DNA of 64,000 nucleotides from Alcaligenes faecalis. GTDB lineage: Bacteria > Pseudomonadota > Gammaproteobacteria > Burkholderiales > Burkholderiaceae_B. Of the stretch, positions 56,287-64,000 are shown piece by piece (position 1 is the stretch's first letter; the number at the start of each line of letters is the position of its first letter). Under the pieces are notes generated by a model. The model saw only the letters and a list, made by a program, of their open reading frames with translations, did no database searches and had not been told where the DNA came from. The stretch is from NCBI RefSeq assembly GCF_005311025.1, contig NZ_CP031747.1, positions 3,325,634 through 3,389,633 of the forward strand. Direction: 5' to 3'. Both the position numbers and the translations under genes were made by a program.

Positions 56287-58149
56287 ATGACAAATGACAG
56301 TCAGAACCTGCAGATACAGGAACAGCCACCGCTGTGGCAGAAATTTGAAACTTGCTTGTTTAAAGCGACGGCCTTTATCAGTGCGATTCTGCTGGCCTTA
56401 GTCATTGTTCTCTTGCTCTCGGGCGTGGTGTCGCGCTATGTATTGCATGCACCACTGACCTGGTCCGACGAGCTGGGCGGCATTCTCTTCCTGTGGCTGA
56501 CCACCTTTGGGGCCGCCCTGGCCACCTATCGCTTTTCCCATATGCGCATGACCGCCGTGGTTTCGCGCCTGGGCAGTGAATGGGAGCCCTTCTTTACCGC
56601 TTTTGCCATCACGGCCACCACATTGTTCTTCGCCCTGATCCTGTATCCAGCGATTGATTTTGCGATGGAAGAGGCCTTCATCACCACCTCTGCCCTGGAA
56701 ATCTCCAACGCCTGGCGTGCCTCGGCCTTGCCGGTCGGTTTCGGGCTGGCGCTGATCTTTGGTCTGGGCAAGATGGCGGAGGTGATACGCCAGCCTAAAG
56801 CCATTTGGGCTGTCTTGAGCGTATTGGCTCTGGCTTTAGTGGTCTGGCTGATCAAGCCCTACCTGCAAGGGCTGGGCTACCTGAACCTGGTGATCTTCTT
56901 TGTACTGATTGTGGGCGTCAGCGTACTGACCAGCGTACCTATTGCCTTTACCTTTGCCCTGGCCACACTGGGCTATCTGGCCCTGACCACCCGCGTTCCC
57001 GTCATGACCCTGGTTGGTCGCATGGACGAGGGCATGTCGCACCTGATGCTGCTGGCCATCCCCACCTTTATTTTCCTGGGCCTGCTGCTGGAGATGACCG
57101 GCATGGCACGCGCCATGGTGCAGTTTCTGGCCAGCCTGTTGGGTCATGTAAAAGGTGGCCTGTCTTATGTGCTGATTGGTGCCATGTATCTGGTGTCCGG
57201 CATCTCCGGCTCCAAAGCGGCTGATATGGCTGCCATCGCACCCGCGCTGTTCCCGGAAATGACCAAGCGCGGCGCCAAGGAAGGCGAACTGGTCGCCCTG
57301 CTATCCGCAACTGGCGCACAAACAGAAACCATCCCACCGTCTATTGTGCTGATCACCATCGGCTCAGTTGCCAGTGTTTCCATCGCCGCCCTGTTTACCG
57401 GCGGCATGTTGCCCGCCCTGGTGCTGGGCATCGGCCTGTGTGTGGTCGTAGGCTGGCGCAACCGCCACGAGGACCTCTCCAACATTCAGCGCACACCCGC
57501 CAAAGAAGCCCTGAAGCTTTTTCTGATCGCCCTGCCTGCACTGGCCCTGCCCTTCGTCATCCGCGCCGCCGTAGTAAAAGGCGTCGCCACGGCAACGGAA
57601 GTCTCCACCATTGGCATCGTCTACGCCATGATCGCGGGCCTGGTCATCTACCGCCAGTTCGATTGGCGCAAACTCTACCCCATGCTGGTGGATACCGCCG
57701 TTCTGTCAGGAGCCATCCTGATCATCATCGGTGCAGCCTCCGGCATGGCCTGGGCCTTGACCCAATCCGGCTTCTCCCGCGAGCTGGCCCAGTTCATGCA
57801 AACCCTGCCCGGAGGCCGCATGGGCTTCCTGATTGTGTCGGTGATCGCCTTCATCATCCTGGGCAGCCTGCTCGAAGGCATCCCCGCCATTGTGCTCTTT
57901 GGCCCGCTGCTGTTCCCCATCGCCCGAGTCATGGAAGTGCATGACGTGCACTACGCCATGATCGTGATTCTTTCCATGGGCCTGGGCCTGTTCGCACCAC
58001 CCTTCGGCGTCGGTTACTACACCGCCTGTGCCATCGCCCGCGTCAACCCGGATGAAGGCATCCGACCGATCTGGGGCTACATGCTGGCCTTGCTGATTGG
58101 CCTGGTCTTCGTAGTTGCCCTCCCCTGGATTTCGATTGGTTTTCTGTAA
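56287..58149 (+). CDS. Fused TRAP permease (DctQ-DctM)
   Basis: The 620-residue fusion has a DctQ domain in the first 180 residues (LSGVVSRYVLHAPLTWSDELG) and a DctM domain after it (SGSKAADMAAIAPALFPEM, ATGAQTETIPPSIVLI, and GVGYYTACAIARVNPDEG). DctQM fusions are well known. It follows dctP by 17 bp and is followed by an SDR gene after 5 bp. Confidence 0.95.
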   Translation: MTNDSQNLQIQEQPPLWQKFETCLFKATAFISAILLALVIVLLLSGVVSRYVLHAPLTWSDELGGILFLWLTTFGAALATYRFSHMRMTAVVSRLGSEWEPFFTAFAITATTLFFALILYPAIDFAMEEAFITTSALEISNAWRASALPVGFGLALIFGLGKMAEVIRQPKAIWAVLSVLALALVVWLIKPYLQGLGYLNLVIFFVLIVGVSVLTSVPIAFTFALATLGYLALTTRVPVMTLVGRMDEGMSHLMLLAIPTFIFLGLLLEMTGMARAMVQFLASLLGHVKGGLSYVLIGAMYLVSGISGSKAADMAAIAPALFPEMTKRGAKEGELVALLSATGAQTETIPPSIVLITIGSVASVSIAALFTGGMLPALVLGIGLCVVVGWRNRHEDLSNIQRTPAKEALKLFLIALPALALPFVIRAAVVKGVATATEVSTIGIVYAMIAGLVIYRQFDWRKLYPMLVDTAVLSGAILIIIGAASGMAWALTQSGFSRELAQFMQTLPGGRMGFLIVSVIAFIILGSLLEGIPAIVLFGPLLFPIARVMEVHDVHYAMIVILSMGLGLFAPPFGVGYYTACAIARVNPDEGIRPIWGYMLALLIGLVFVVALPWISIGFL

Positions 58150-58154
58150 GAGAT

Positions 58155-59069
58155 ATGGCTATGACACAGCAACATGACTCCGCCGTTTTTACGCAAAGCT
58201 TGCAAGGCAAAACAGTAGTGGTTTTTGGGGCGGGCGCGCCCCTGGAGGATTGGAATAACGGGAAAGCGGCGGCGGTGGCCTATGCCAGGGCCGGGGCGCA
58301 GGTGGTTTGTGTGGATAAGGATTTGGCGGCTGCTAAACGCAGCGCGGATCATATTCTTGGGGAAGGTGGAGAAGCGCTGGCTTTGGAGGCGGATGTTTGT
58401 GATACCGAGACGGTGGAAAAGACAGTGACCTTAGCTATAGAGCATTTCGGAAAAATCGATGTCCTGCATAACAACGTAGGCATTGCACCTGCGGGTGGGC
58501 CATTAGATATAGACGATGCTCTATTCCAAAAGACCATGGATATTAACGTCGGATCCATTCTGCGAACCACTCGCGCTGTATTACCGCACTTTCTAAAACA
58601 AGGCTCGGGAGTGATTACTAATATATCTTCCCTGGCTTCAATCCGTTGGAGTGGCTACTCTTACTTCGCTTATTACGCGTCTAAGGCGGCGCTGAATCAG
58701 GCTACCGTTGCTACGGCATTGGAGTTTGCTGATAAAGGAATACGGGCGAATGCCATTTTGCCGGGGGTGATTGATACGCCACTGGTTTATCAGCAGATTG
58801 CGGCTCAATATGATTCGATTGAACATATCAAGGAGCAGCGGGCTAATGCGGTGCCGATGAAGAGGACGGGGACACCGTGGGATATTGCGAATGCAGCGGT
58901 GTTTTTAGCTTCGGATGCGGCGGGGTTTATTACAGGGGTTTGTTTGCCGGTGGATGGAGGGCATTCTTGTGCTATGCCGGGGATGAGGCGAACTACATAC
59001 TCAACGATAGTAAAACACAACCCAACCATCCTCCTAGAGCCTAATATATATAGACCTCAACAGACGTAA
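58155..59069 (+). CDS. Short-chain dehydrogenase/reductase with atypical C-terminal tail
   Basis: The 304-residue SDR has a nucleotide motif with an insert (FGAGAPLEDWNNGKAAA), NNVG at beta-4, the catalytic Ser in NISSLAS and YYASKAALNQ. The SDR core ends normally at TGVCLPVDGGHSC; about 30 extra residues follow (MRRTTYSTIVKHNPTILLEP...) with AT-rich codons. This suggests that the native 3' end was replaced when the adjacent DNA arrived. The last of the TRAP operon genes; probably acts on the transported compound. Confidence 0.85.
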   Translation: MAMTQQHDSAVFTQSLQGKTVVVFGAGAPLEDWNNGKAAAVAYARAGAQVVCVDKDLAAAKRSADHILGEGGEALALEADVCDTETVEKTVTLAIEHFGKIDVLHNNVGIAPAGGPLDIDDALFQKTMDINVGSILRTTRAVLPHFLKQGSGVITNISSLASIRWSGYSYFAYYASKAALNQATVATALEFADKGIRANAILPGVIDTPLVYQQIAAQYDSIEHIKEQRANAVPMKRTGTPWDIANAAVFLASDAAGFITGVCLPVDGGHSCAMPGMRRTTYSTIVKHNPTILLEPNIYRPQQT

Positions 59070-59119
59070 CTAACGGTATCATTACGGCATTGGGGTATAG
59101 CTATTCTATATCTCTCTTT

Positions 59120-59139
59120 CACTTGCTCCCAAGCAAGTG
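59120..59139. repeat. Hairpin before GTPase cassette
   Basis: Perfect 8-bp arms CACTTGCT / AGCAAGTG with a 4-nt loop, 41 bp before the GTPase start. There is no T run. It could be an operator or a leader hairpin for the cassette. Confidence 0.5.
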
Positions 59140-59179
59140 TCCGCTTGTCATCCTGATAACCAACCCACATAAAAACCTC

Positions 59180-59857
59180 ATGTTGCCTTATCTCATTGGT
59201 GGTGCTGCAGTTCTCCTTTCAAGCGTTGGAGCAGCAATATATAAATACTATAGTGAGGATGACCCTCCCTCTCCTTCAAATACAGTGTCATTGAAACGCT
59301 TTGCTATCTGGGGTCGCCCGAATGTAGGGAAGACAACATTCATTGCACGACTCTGCCGTCGATCTGTGATAGTGGAACGAAAAGAAGCATCCACATCCAA
59401 GCAGGTGTACACAAGCATTCCACCAATTGAATTAGATGGAAATAGATACCTGATCAATGAAATTGTCGATATGCCAGGAACCAAAGATCGCCTAGCTGAC
59501 TGGCTGGACCTTGTACGTACTCATGAGCAAGTTTTTTACTTAGTTAACTTGGGGCTAACACACGAAAAAGAATATCAAGCAGCCGTACGACATGATTTAA
59601 AAAAAACAGTTGAAAAATTACTAGATTGCGAAAAACAAAACAAAACACTTCATATTATTTTCACCCACATCGACAAATCACACCTAAGCCACATAAAACC
59701 AGAAGAAGTTAACAATCAACTGCATGATGATGAAATAGCTAAGCACTTTCTCGAATACACCTCGGAAGTGAAATGCTATATGTATGCGGTTAACTTAATG
59801 GACGAGAATAATTTTCAACAACTAATTAACAGCATTGTTCGTGACGCCAATGCTTGA
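59180..59857 (+). CDS. Membrane-anchored small GTPase, unknown family
   Basis: The 225-residue protein has one N-terminal hydrophobic segment (LPYLIGGAAVLLSSVGAAIY, residues 2-21) then a TRAFAC-type GTPase domain. G1 is GRPNVGKT (45-52), G3 is DMPG (97-100) and G4 appears as THID (162-165) instead of NKxD. It therefore looks like a cytosolic GTPase tethered to the inner membrane. The ATG at 59180 is preferred; a 30-codon upstream extension is unlikely. Its stop overlaps the next gene by 8 bp. Base composition is AT-rich compared with flanking genes, which suggests transfer. I know no named family; a role in defence or membrane stress is only a guess. Confidence 0.85.
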   Translation: MLPYLIGGAAVLLSSVGAAIYKYYSEDDPPSPSNTVSLKRFAIWGRPNVGKTTFIARLCRRSVIVERKEASTSKQVYTSIPPIELDGNRYLINEIVDMPGTKDRLADWLDLVRTHEQVFYLVNLGLTHEKEYQAAVRHDLKKTVEKLLDCEKQNKTLHIIFTHIDKSHLSHIKPEEVNNQLHDDEIAKHFLEYTSEVKCYMYAVNLMDENNFQQLINSIVRDANA

Positions 59858-60326
59858 TCTGAAAAATAATTCTTACCTATATGCACAGGCGCTAGATAAT
59901 TCGGGTGATACGCAGTTCTGGAGCGTAAATAACCTAGACGGCAGCTGGAGCCTTATTCGCAACAATGACATTCAAATTCCGCAGCTTCAATACGCGCTAG
60001 ACTTAATTACAACGACCGGTCGCTGCTATGCGCAGTCAGACAACTTAAGTTGCTATGCTACTTTTTCAGGCCCTGCATTGATTAAGCTGTCTCCTGCTAC
60101 GTTAGATGTCGATGGTCGTATTTCACCTATCCTTTTACTGTTTGATATTTTTAGTGAACACCGAGGGGGAACGCTTGCTAGTCTACCCCACCAGTTGACA
60201 TACATGTCCCGGGAATTGAGCCCTTCAGGAAGAGAACAATTCTCCAATCTTTTCTGCTATATAACGAAGCCTCGAATACTAGTTTTTTTAAGTCTACTAT
60301 TTTGCCGAAAGGCGGGAACAAAGTAA
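59850..60326 (+). CDS. Unknown protein of GTPase cassette, 158 aa
   Basis: I do not recognise this protein. The N-terminal part reads as a beta-rich domain (NNSYLYAQALDNSGDTQFWS, LDGSWSLIRN). It has no signal peptide. The last 12 residues are hydrophobic and Arg/Lys-rich (ILVFLSLLFCRK). The ATG at 59850 overlaps the GTPase stop by 8 bp, and the stop TAA overlaps the next ATG (TAATG). Between 60182 and 60323 the -1 frame is also open and joins the next gene, so the natural product may be a longer fusion (see the heptamer at 60284). Confidence 0.65.
   Translation: MLDLKNNSYLYAQALDNSGDTQFWSVNNLDGSWSLIRNNDIQIPQLQYALDLITTTGRCYAQSDNLSCYATFSGPALIKLSPATLDVDGRISPILLLFDIFSEHRGGTLASLPHQLTYMSRELSPSGREQFSNLFCYITKPRILVFLSLLFCRKAGTK
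60284..60290 (+). other. T TTT TTA heptamer in frame: possible -1 frameshift site
   Basis: In the reading frame of the 158-aa gene the codons are GTT TTT TTA, giving the X XXY YYZ heptamer T TTT TTA. A -1 slip here enters the frame of the 266-aa gene, which is open back to 60182. A small GCC-GAAA-GGC hairpin lies about 15 bp downstream, weak for a stimulatory structure. The alternatives are an indel in the T7 run (sequence error or mutation) or two separate coupled genes. Confidence 0.45.
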
Positions 60327-61126
60327 TGCAGCCTTTTATCAAGCCATACACTAGTAAAATTTTTATTGTAGACGAGACTTTCATAAATGATCTTAAAGAA
60401 CAATCACAAGCAGAATATGCACTATTCACTGAACCCAGCATTGACACCGAAATCCTTCGCCTCCCCTTAAATACCGAAGAAATCGAAAGAGTAGTGCACT
60501 TAATTTCCCCATCAGAAATACACGCAGGCAATATCGTGGTGAAGCCCGTTTACTCCAACGAATTTGTACCTATTGGAGAGGTTTCAGAGGATGTGGTTTT
60601 GCGTAAATACAGTCTATTTGTTCAGTTCTGTGTCTTCCTTGGCGCCCGGAAAGTAGCAGTAACGAATTTAGAGGGCATACAACTAGGCTCAAGCAACGAC
60701 ATGAAGTCCAGCCTAGGCATTGGTGGCGGAGGCCCAGGCATCAACGCCGATGCTTCGGCAGAAATAAATCAGTCCAGCCTAAGCAAAAATCTCGAAAAAT
60801 CCATTATGCAACTCAATACAGAAGCAGACGGAGGAGACCCCGATATCGAGGCCGCAAACACCCTAATAAACCAATGCAACTTAGGTAGAGACACTCTTTT
60901 CAGCGGCCTGCTAGCTATGTGCCAAGCACGATCAAACAAGCTACGACGTCACGAAGTTACATTAGACAGTTCTCGAGATGTGAGCCGTATTTTTGACCAT
61001 TCCATGGGAGTAAAGCTCGAAGTAATGAGTAAGCTCTACAAGGGGAAAGCCGAGTTCGAACACACACGCAAATCCGTTGAAGAAAGAAAACTCGCTACAC
61101 AGCTCTCGATCACGGTCGAGTTCTAA
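60326..61126 (+). CDS. Unknown protein of GTPase cassette, 266 aa
   Basis: I do not recognise this protein. It has no signal peptide or clear membrane helix. The N-terminal half is mixed alpha/beta (KIFIVDETFINDLKEQ). A Gly-rich hinge (GIGGGGPGINADASAEINQS, residues 131-150) leads to a helical C-terminal part with many Lys/Glu (KLYKGKAEFEHTRKSVEER) and a final beta-like ATQLSITVEF. The ATG at 60326 overlaps the previous stop as TAATG and has only a weak Shine-Dalgarno. The open frame extends 48 codons upstream with protein-like sequence (for example RTILQSFLLYNEASNTSFFK), which supports a fused product. AT-rich, as are its partners. Confidence 0.65.
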   Translation: MQPFIKPYTSKIFIVDETFINDLKEQSQAEYALFTEPSIDTEILRLPLNTEEIERVVHLISPSEIHAGNIVVKPVYSNEFVPIGEVSEDVVLRKYSLFVQFCVFLGARKVAVTNLEGIQLGSSNDMKSSLGIGGGGPGINADASAEINQSSLSKNLEKSIMQLNTEADGGDPDIEAANTLINQCNLGRDTLFSGLLAMCQARSNKLRRHEVTLDSSRDVSRIFDHSMGVKLEVMSKLYKGKAEFEHTRKSVEERKLATQLSITVEF

Positions 61127-61351
61127 ACCTATAAACTCAGAACCCCATTAAGATCCAAAAATACAATAGGTTACGATCAACCAATTCTATAATCTGCAAC
61201 GCAATCTAAGTATTTTCGAAAACCACTGCAACAATAGCATCAAAATAGCAGGAATAAAAAACCACATACGGGGCTTCAAGTATTTCCCATGATTTACTAA
61301 TCAATAGAAAAACCCGCATAGTAATACTTGGCCCCTTTCCTGCCTTATCCC

Positions 61352-62500
61352 TTACCTCACCCCAAACGCCTCCTCAAAAATCCCCATAATCGTCTTCTTA
61401 TCCGTCTGAATCGGATTAGTCGCGCCACAGACATCCTTAAGCGCGTTATCTGCCAGCACCGGGAAATCCTCCCGTTTCACGCCCAGTTCTTCCAACGACT
61501 TCGGAATCCCCACAATATCCGCCAGCTTTTTAATCGCCGCGATAACATCCAGACCTTTCAGATCTGCATTGTTATCCGATAGCAGCTTGCCGATTTCATT
61601 CAATCGCTCCCCCGCCACCTGCATATTGAAAGCCTGCACATGCGGCAGCAGCAGGGCATTACAGACTCCGTGCGGCAGATCGTAGAAGCCACCTAGCTGG
61701 TGCGCCATGGCGTGGACATAGCCCAGAGACGCATTATTGAATGCCATCCCCGCCAGGAACTGCGCGTAGGCCATTTGTTCACGGGCTTTCTTGTTATGCG
61801 GCTCGCGCACAGCGACCGGCAAGTACTTAGCAACCAGCTCTACCACTTTCACCGCACAGGCGTCGGTGATGGGGGTAGCGATTGTGGATACGTAGGCCTC
61901 GACGGCGTGGGTCAGTGCATCCATGCCAGTAGCAGCAGTTAGCGACGCGGGCATGCCTTCCATCAGGTCAGAGTCGTTCACTGACAGGAACGGTGTGATG
62001 TGGCGGTCAATGATCGCCATTTTTACGTGACGGGTTTCATCTGTGATGATGGTGAAGCGTGTCATCTCGGACGCTGTGCCTGCTGTGGTGTTGATTGCCA
62101 GCAGTGGTAGTTGCGGCTTAGCGGATTTATCTACGCCTTCGTAGTCTGCAATCTTGCCGCCGTTACTGGCGACCAGGGCGACGCCTTTGGCACAGTCATG
62201 CGACGAACCGCCGCCCAGGGATACGATCAGGTCTGAGCCGTGCGCTTTCAAGGCATCCAGGCCAGCATTCACATTACCAACGGTAGGATTAGGCTGCACC
62301 TGATCAAAAATCGCGGTATTGATGCCCTGTGCAATCAGCTTGTCAGCCACCAGCTTCGCCATACCCAGCCTGGCCAGATCGGCGTCAGTAATGATCAGGG
62401 CTTTTTTGAAGCCCATTTTCCCGACAATCGGCATGGCCTGGTCCAGTGCGCCGGGGCCAAGAATATTGTGCGAGGGGATAAAGAATTCCGAGACTGTCAT
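61352..62500 (-). CDS. Iron-containing alcohol dehydrogenase (YiaY/AdhB type)
   Basis: The 382-residue group III alcohol dehydrogenase has the NAD-binding segment [15 protein letters not shown], and metal ligands are expected in [14 protein letters not shown] and [21 protein letters not shown]. It oxidises primary alcohols such as ethanol or diols. It lies 134 bp downstream of an aldehyde dehydrogenase gene on the same strand, so the pair would turn an alcohol into an acid. It borders the AT-rich cassette on its 3' side (225-bp gap with no gene). Confidence 0.93.
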   Translation of the reverse strand: MTVSEFFIPSHNILGPGALDQAMPIVGKMGFKKALIITDADLARLGMAKLVADKLIAQGINTAIFDQVQPNPTVGNVNAGLDALKAHGSDLIVSLGGGSSHDCAKGVALVASNGGKIADYEGVDKSAKPQLPLLAINTTAGTASEMTRFTIITDETRHVKMAIIDRHITPFLSVNDSDLMEGMPASLTAATGMDALTHAVEAYVSTIATPITDACAVKVVELVAKYLPVAVREPHNKKAREQMAYAQFLAGMAFNNASLGYVHAMAHQLGGFYDLPHGVCNALLLPHVQAFNMQVAGERLNEIGKLLSDNNADLKGLDVIAAIKKLADIVGIPKSLEELGVKREDFPVLADNALKDVCGATNPIQTDKKTIMGIFEEAFGVR

Positions 62501-62581
62501 GGTGCGTATTCCTTATTAATGACCGAAGAGAATCCCTGCGACCTCGGGGGTATACGAACTGAGAGCGCGCAAGGAGGGAAT

Positions 62582-62602
62582 CCCCCCATATTGCATGGGG
62601 GG
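62582..62602. repeat. Hairpin between aldehyde and alcohol dehydrogenase genes
   Basis: CCCCCCAT / ATGGGGGG forms a perfect 8-bp stem with a 5-nt loop, 32 bp after the aldehyde dehydrogenase stop. There is no T run on the minus strand, so it may reduce but not stop transcription into the alcohol dehydrogenase gene. Confidence 0.55.
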
Positions 62603-62634
62603 AGGTCTTACAACACTACGAATAGATCAAAGGA

Positions 62635-64000
62635 TCAGAAGAAGCCCAGGGCGTTCGGGCTGTAGCTGACCAGCAGGCACTTGGTTTGCTGGTAGTTATT
62701 GAGGGCCATCTTGTGGGTTTCGCGGCCGATGCCGGATTGCTTGTAGCCACCGAAGGCGGCGTGGGCGGGGTACAGGTGATAGCAGTTGGTCCAGACGCGG
62801 CCAGCTTCGATGCCACGGCCTACGCGGTAGGCACGCGAGCCGTCGCGGCTCCAGACACCAGCGCCCAGGCCAAACTCGGTGTCGTTGGCGATGGCGATGG
62901 CTTCTTCTTCGTCCTTGAAAGTGGTCACAGCGGCCACCGGTCCGAAGATTTCTTCCTGGAAGGTGCGCATGCTGTTTTTACCCAGCAGCATGGTTGGGCT
63001 GATGTAGTAGCCATTATCCAGGCCTTCACCCAGACGATTGCGTTCGCCACCGGTCAAGGCTTGTGCGCCCTCTTCCCGACCGATATTGATGTAGCCCAGG
63101 ATGCGCTCCATCTGTTTCTCGGACACCTGCGCGCCCACCATTGTCCCGGCATTGAGCGGGTTGCCGGTCTGAATCCGTTTGACTCGCTCCACGGCACGCT
63201 CAATAAAGCGCTCGTAGATGGATTCCTGAATCAGGATACGCGATGGGCATGTGCAAATCTCGCCCTGGTTCAGAGCAAACATGCTCAAACCTTCCAGGGC
63301 TTTGTCCAGGAAGGCATCATCAGCCTGCATCACGTCTTCAAAGAAGATGTTGGGACTCTTGCCGCCCAGCTCTACCGTAGCGGGGATCAGGCGGTCGGCA
63401 GCCGCGTGCAGGATTTCACGGCCGACGGGGGTGGAGCCAGTAAAGGCGATTTTGGCGATGCGCTTGGAGTTGGCCAAGGCATGGCCTGCTTCTTTACCGT
63501 AGCCGGTGACGACGTTCAGTACGCCAGCGGGCAGCAAGTCACCGATGATTTCCATCAGCAGCAGGATGGAAGCGGGAGTTTGCTCGGCGGGTTTCAGGAC
63601 GATGGGGCAACCGGCCGCCAGGGCGGGGGCCAGTTTCCAGGCGGCCATCAGCAGCGGGAAGTTCCAGGGGATGATCTGGCCGACCACACCGATAGGCTCG
63701 TGGAAGTGGTAGGCAACAGTGGTGCTGTCCACATCCGAGATGCTGCCCTCTTGGGCGCGCAGGCAACCGGCAAAGTAGCGGAAATGGTCGACGGCCAAAG
63801 GCAAGTCAGCCGCGCGGGTTTCACGGATGGGTTTGCCGTTGTCGATGGTCTCTGCCACCGCCAGACGTTCCAGGTTTTGCTCGATACGGTCCGCAATGCG
63901 CAGCAAGACGGCGGAGCGCTCGGCAGGCGGGGTATTGGCCCACTGATGGCGCACCTTGTGCGCGGCGTCCAGCGCCAGGTCAATGTCCGCTGCACCCGAG
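62635..64000 (-). CDS. NAD-dependent aldehyde dehydrogenase (5' end outside window)
   Basis: The visible C-terminal 454 residues belong to the ALDH superfamily; the start is past the right edge. Motifs are [29 protein letters not shown], the general base Glu in VELGGKSPN and the catalytic Cys in [11 protein letters not shown]. The GEICTCPSR sequence is typical of the AcoD/ExaC/AldB group that oxidises acetaldehyde. It ends [15 protein letters not shown], also typical of that group. Probably one transcription unit with the alcohol dehydrogenase. Confidence 0.95.
   Translation of the reverse strand, partial: SGAADIDLALDAAHKVRHQWANTPPAERSAVLLRIADRIEQNLERLAVAETIDNGKPIRETRAADLPLAVDHFRYFAGCLRAQEGSISDVDSTTVAYHFHEPIGVVGQIIPWNFPLLMAAWKLAPALAAGCPIVLKPAEQTPASILLLMEIIGDLLPAGVLNVVTGYGKEAGHALANSKRIAKIAFTGSTPVGREILHAAADRLIPATVELGGKSPNIFFEDVMQADDAFLDKALEGLSMFALNQGEICTCPSRILIQESIYERFIERAVERVKRIQTGNPLNAGTMVGAQVSEKQMERILGYINIGREEGAQALTGGERNRLGEGLDNGYYISPTMLLGKNSMRTFQEEIFGPVAAVTTFKDEEEAIAIANDTEFGLGAGVWSRDGSRAYRVGRGIEAGRVWTNCYHLYPAHAAFGGYKQSGIGRETHKMALNNYQQTKCLLVSYSPNALGFF

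Noticed and set aside
61277-61330. CAAGTATT/AATACTTG inverted repeat as an attachment site or element end
   Set aside because: Only 8 bp, both copies on the same side of the cassette, and no integrase or transposase nearby.

Overview
The window looks like a chromosomal segment of a betaproteobacterium of the family Alcaligenaceae, most like Alcaligenes. This rests on my recognition of protein families and gene order (odhAB-lpdA, sdhCDAB-sdhE-gltA with a divergent gntR/mdh, DUF2863-earP-efp) and on the high-GC coding style, not on a search. I see no rRNA, tRNA, CRISPR array or insertion sequence.

Layout. 1-8.5 kb: housekeeping genes, namely a DinG/YoaA-type helicase with a LexA-type box, tex, a CatB-like acetyltransferase, trpS and zapE. 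8.6-17.2 kb: the 2-oxoglutarate dehydrogenase operon odhA-odhB-lpdA (minus strand), divergent from malic enzyme maeB. 17.4-19.9 kb: a methyltransferase, a 19-unit tetranucleotide repeat, and a CLC-F fluoride exporter preceded by a well-matched fluoride riboswitch and promoter. 19.9-22.7 kb: lactate permease with a divergent LldR-type regulator and two palindromic operators. 22.9-30 kb: gltA, sdhE and sdhBADC, then a GntR regulator divergent from mdh. 30-34.4 kb: a Fur-boxed FecI/FecR/TonB-receptor iron uptake set. 34.4-42.3 kb: prpR, a sigma-54 promoter, prpB, prpC, two small genes and acnB. 42.5-46.4 kb: a TRAP transporter preceded by four 11-bp-phased repeats. 46.7-49.7 kb: DUF2863 gene, earP and efp. 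49.7-59.1 kb: an IclR-controlled catabolic locus (CoA ligase, thiolase, tandem PPC-domain protein, two SDRs, TRAP transporter). 59.1-61.3 kb: an AT-rich cassette of unknown function. 61.3-64 kb: alcohol and aldehyde dehydrogenases, the latter cut by the window end.

Most of the window is central carbon metabolism: TCA-cycle enzymes, anaplerosis, the methylcitrate route and carboxylate uptake. An identical 21-bp palindrome sits exactly 2 bp upstream of the -35 box of both the mdh and acnB promoters. This suggests one regulator, possibly the GntR protein encoded beside mdh, acting on unlinked TCA genes.

The best candidate for an undescribed system is the AT-rich cassette at 59.18-61.13 kb. It encodes a small membrane-anchored GTPase and two overlapping reading frames of unknown family. 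The second and third frames are related by a -1 shift, and a T TTT TTA heptamer lies in the right register inside their overlap, so they may encode one product through frameshifting, or a homopolymer may have disrupted one gene. The neighbouring SDR gene carries an atypical C-terminal tail, which suggests an insertion boundary.
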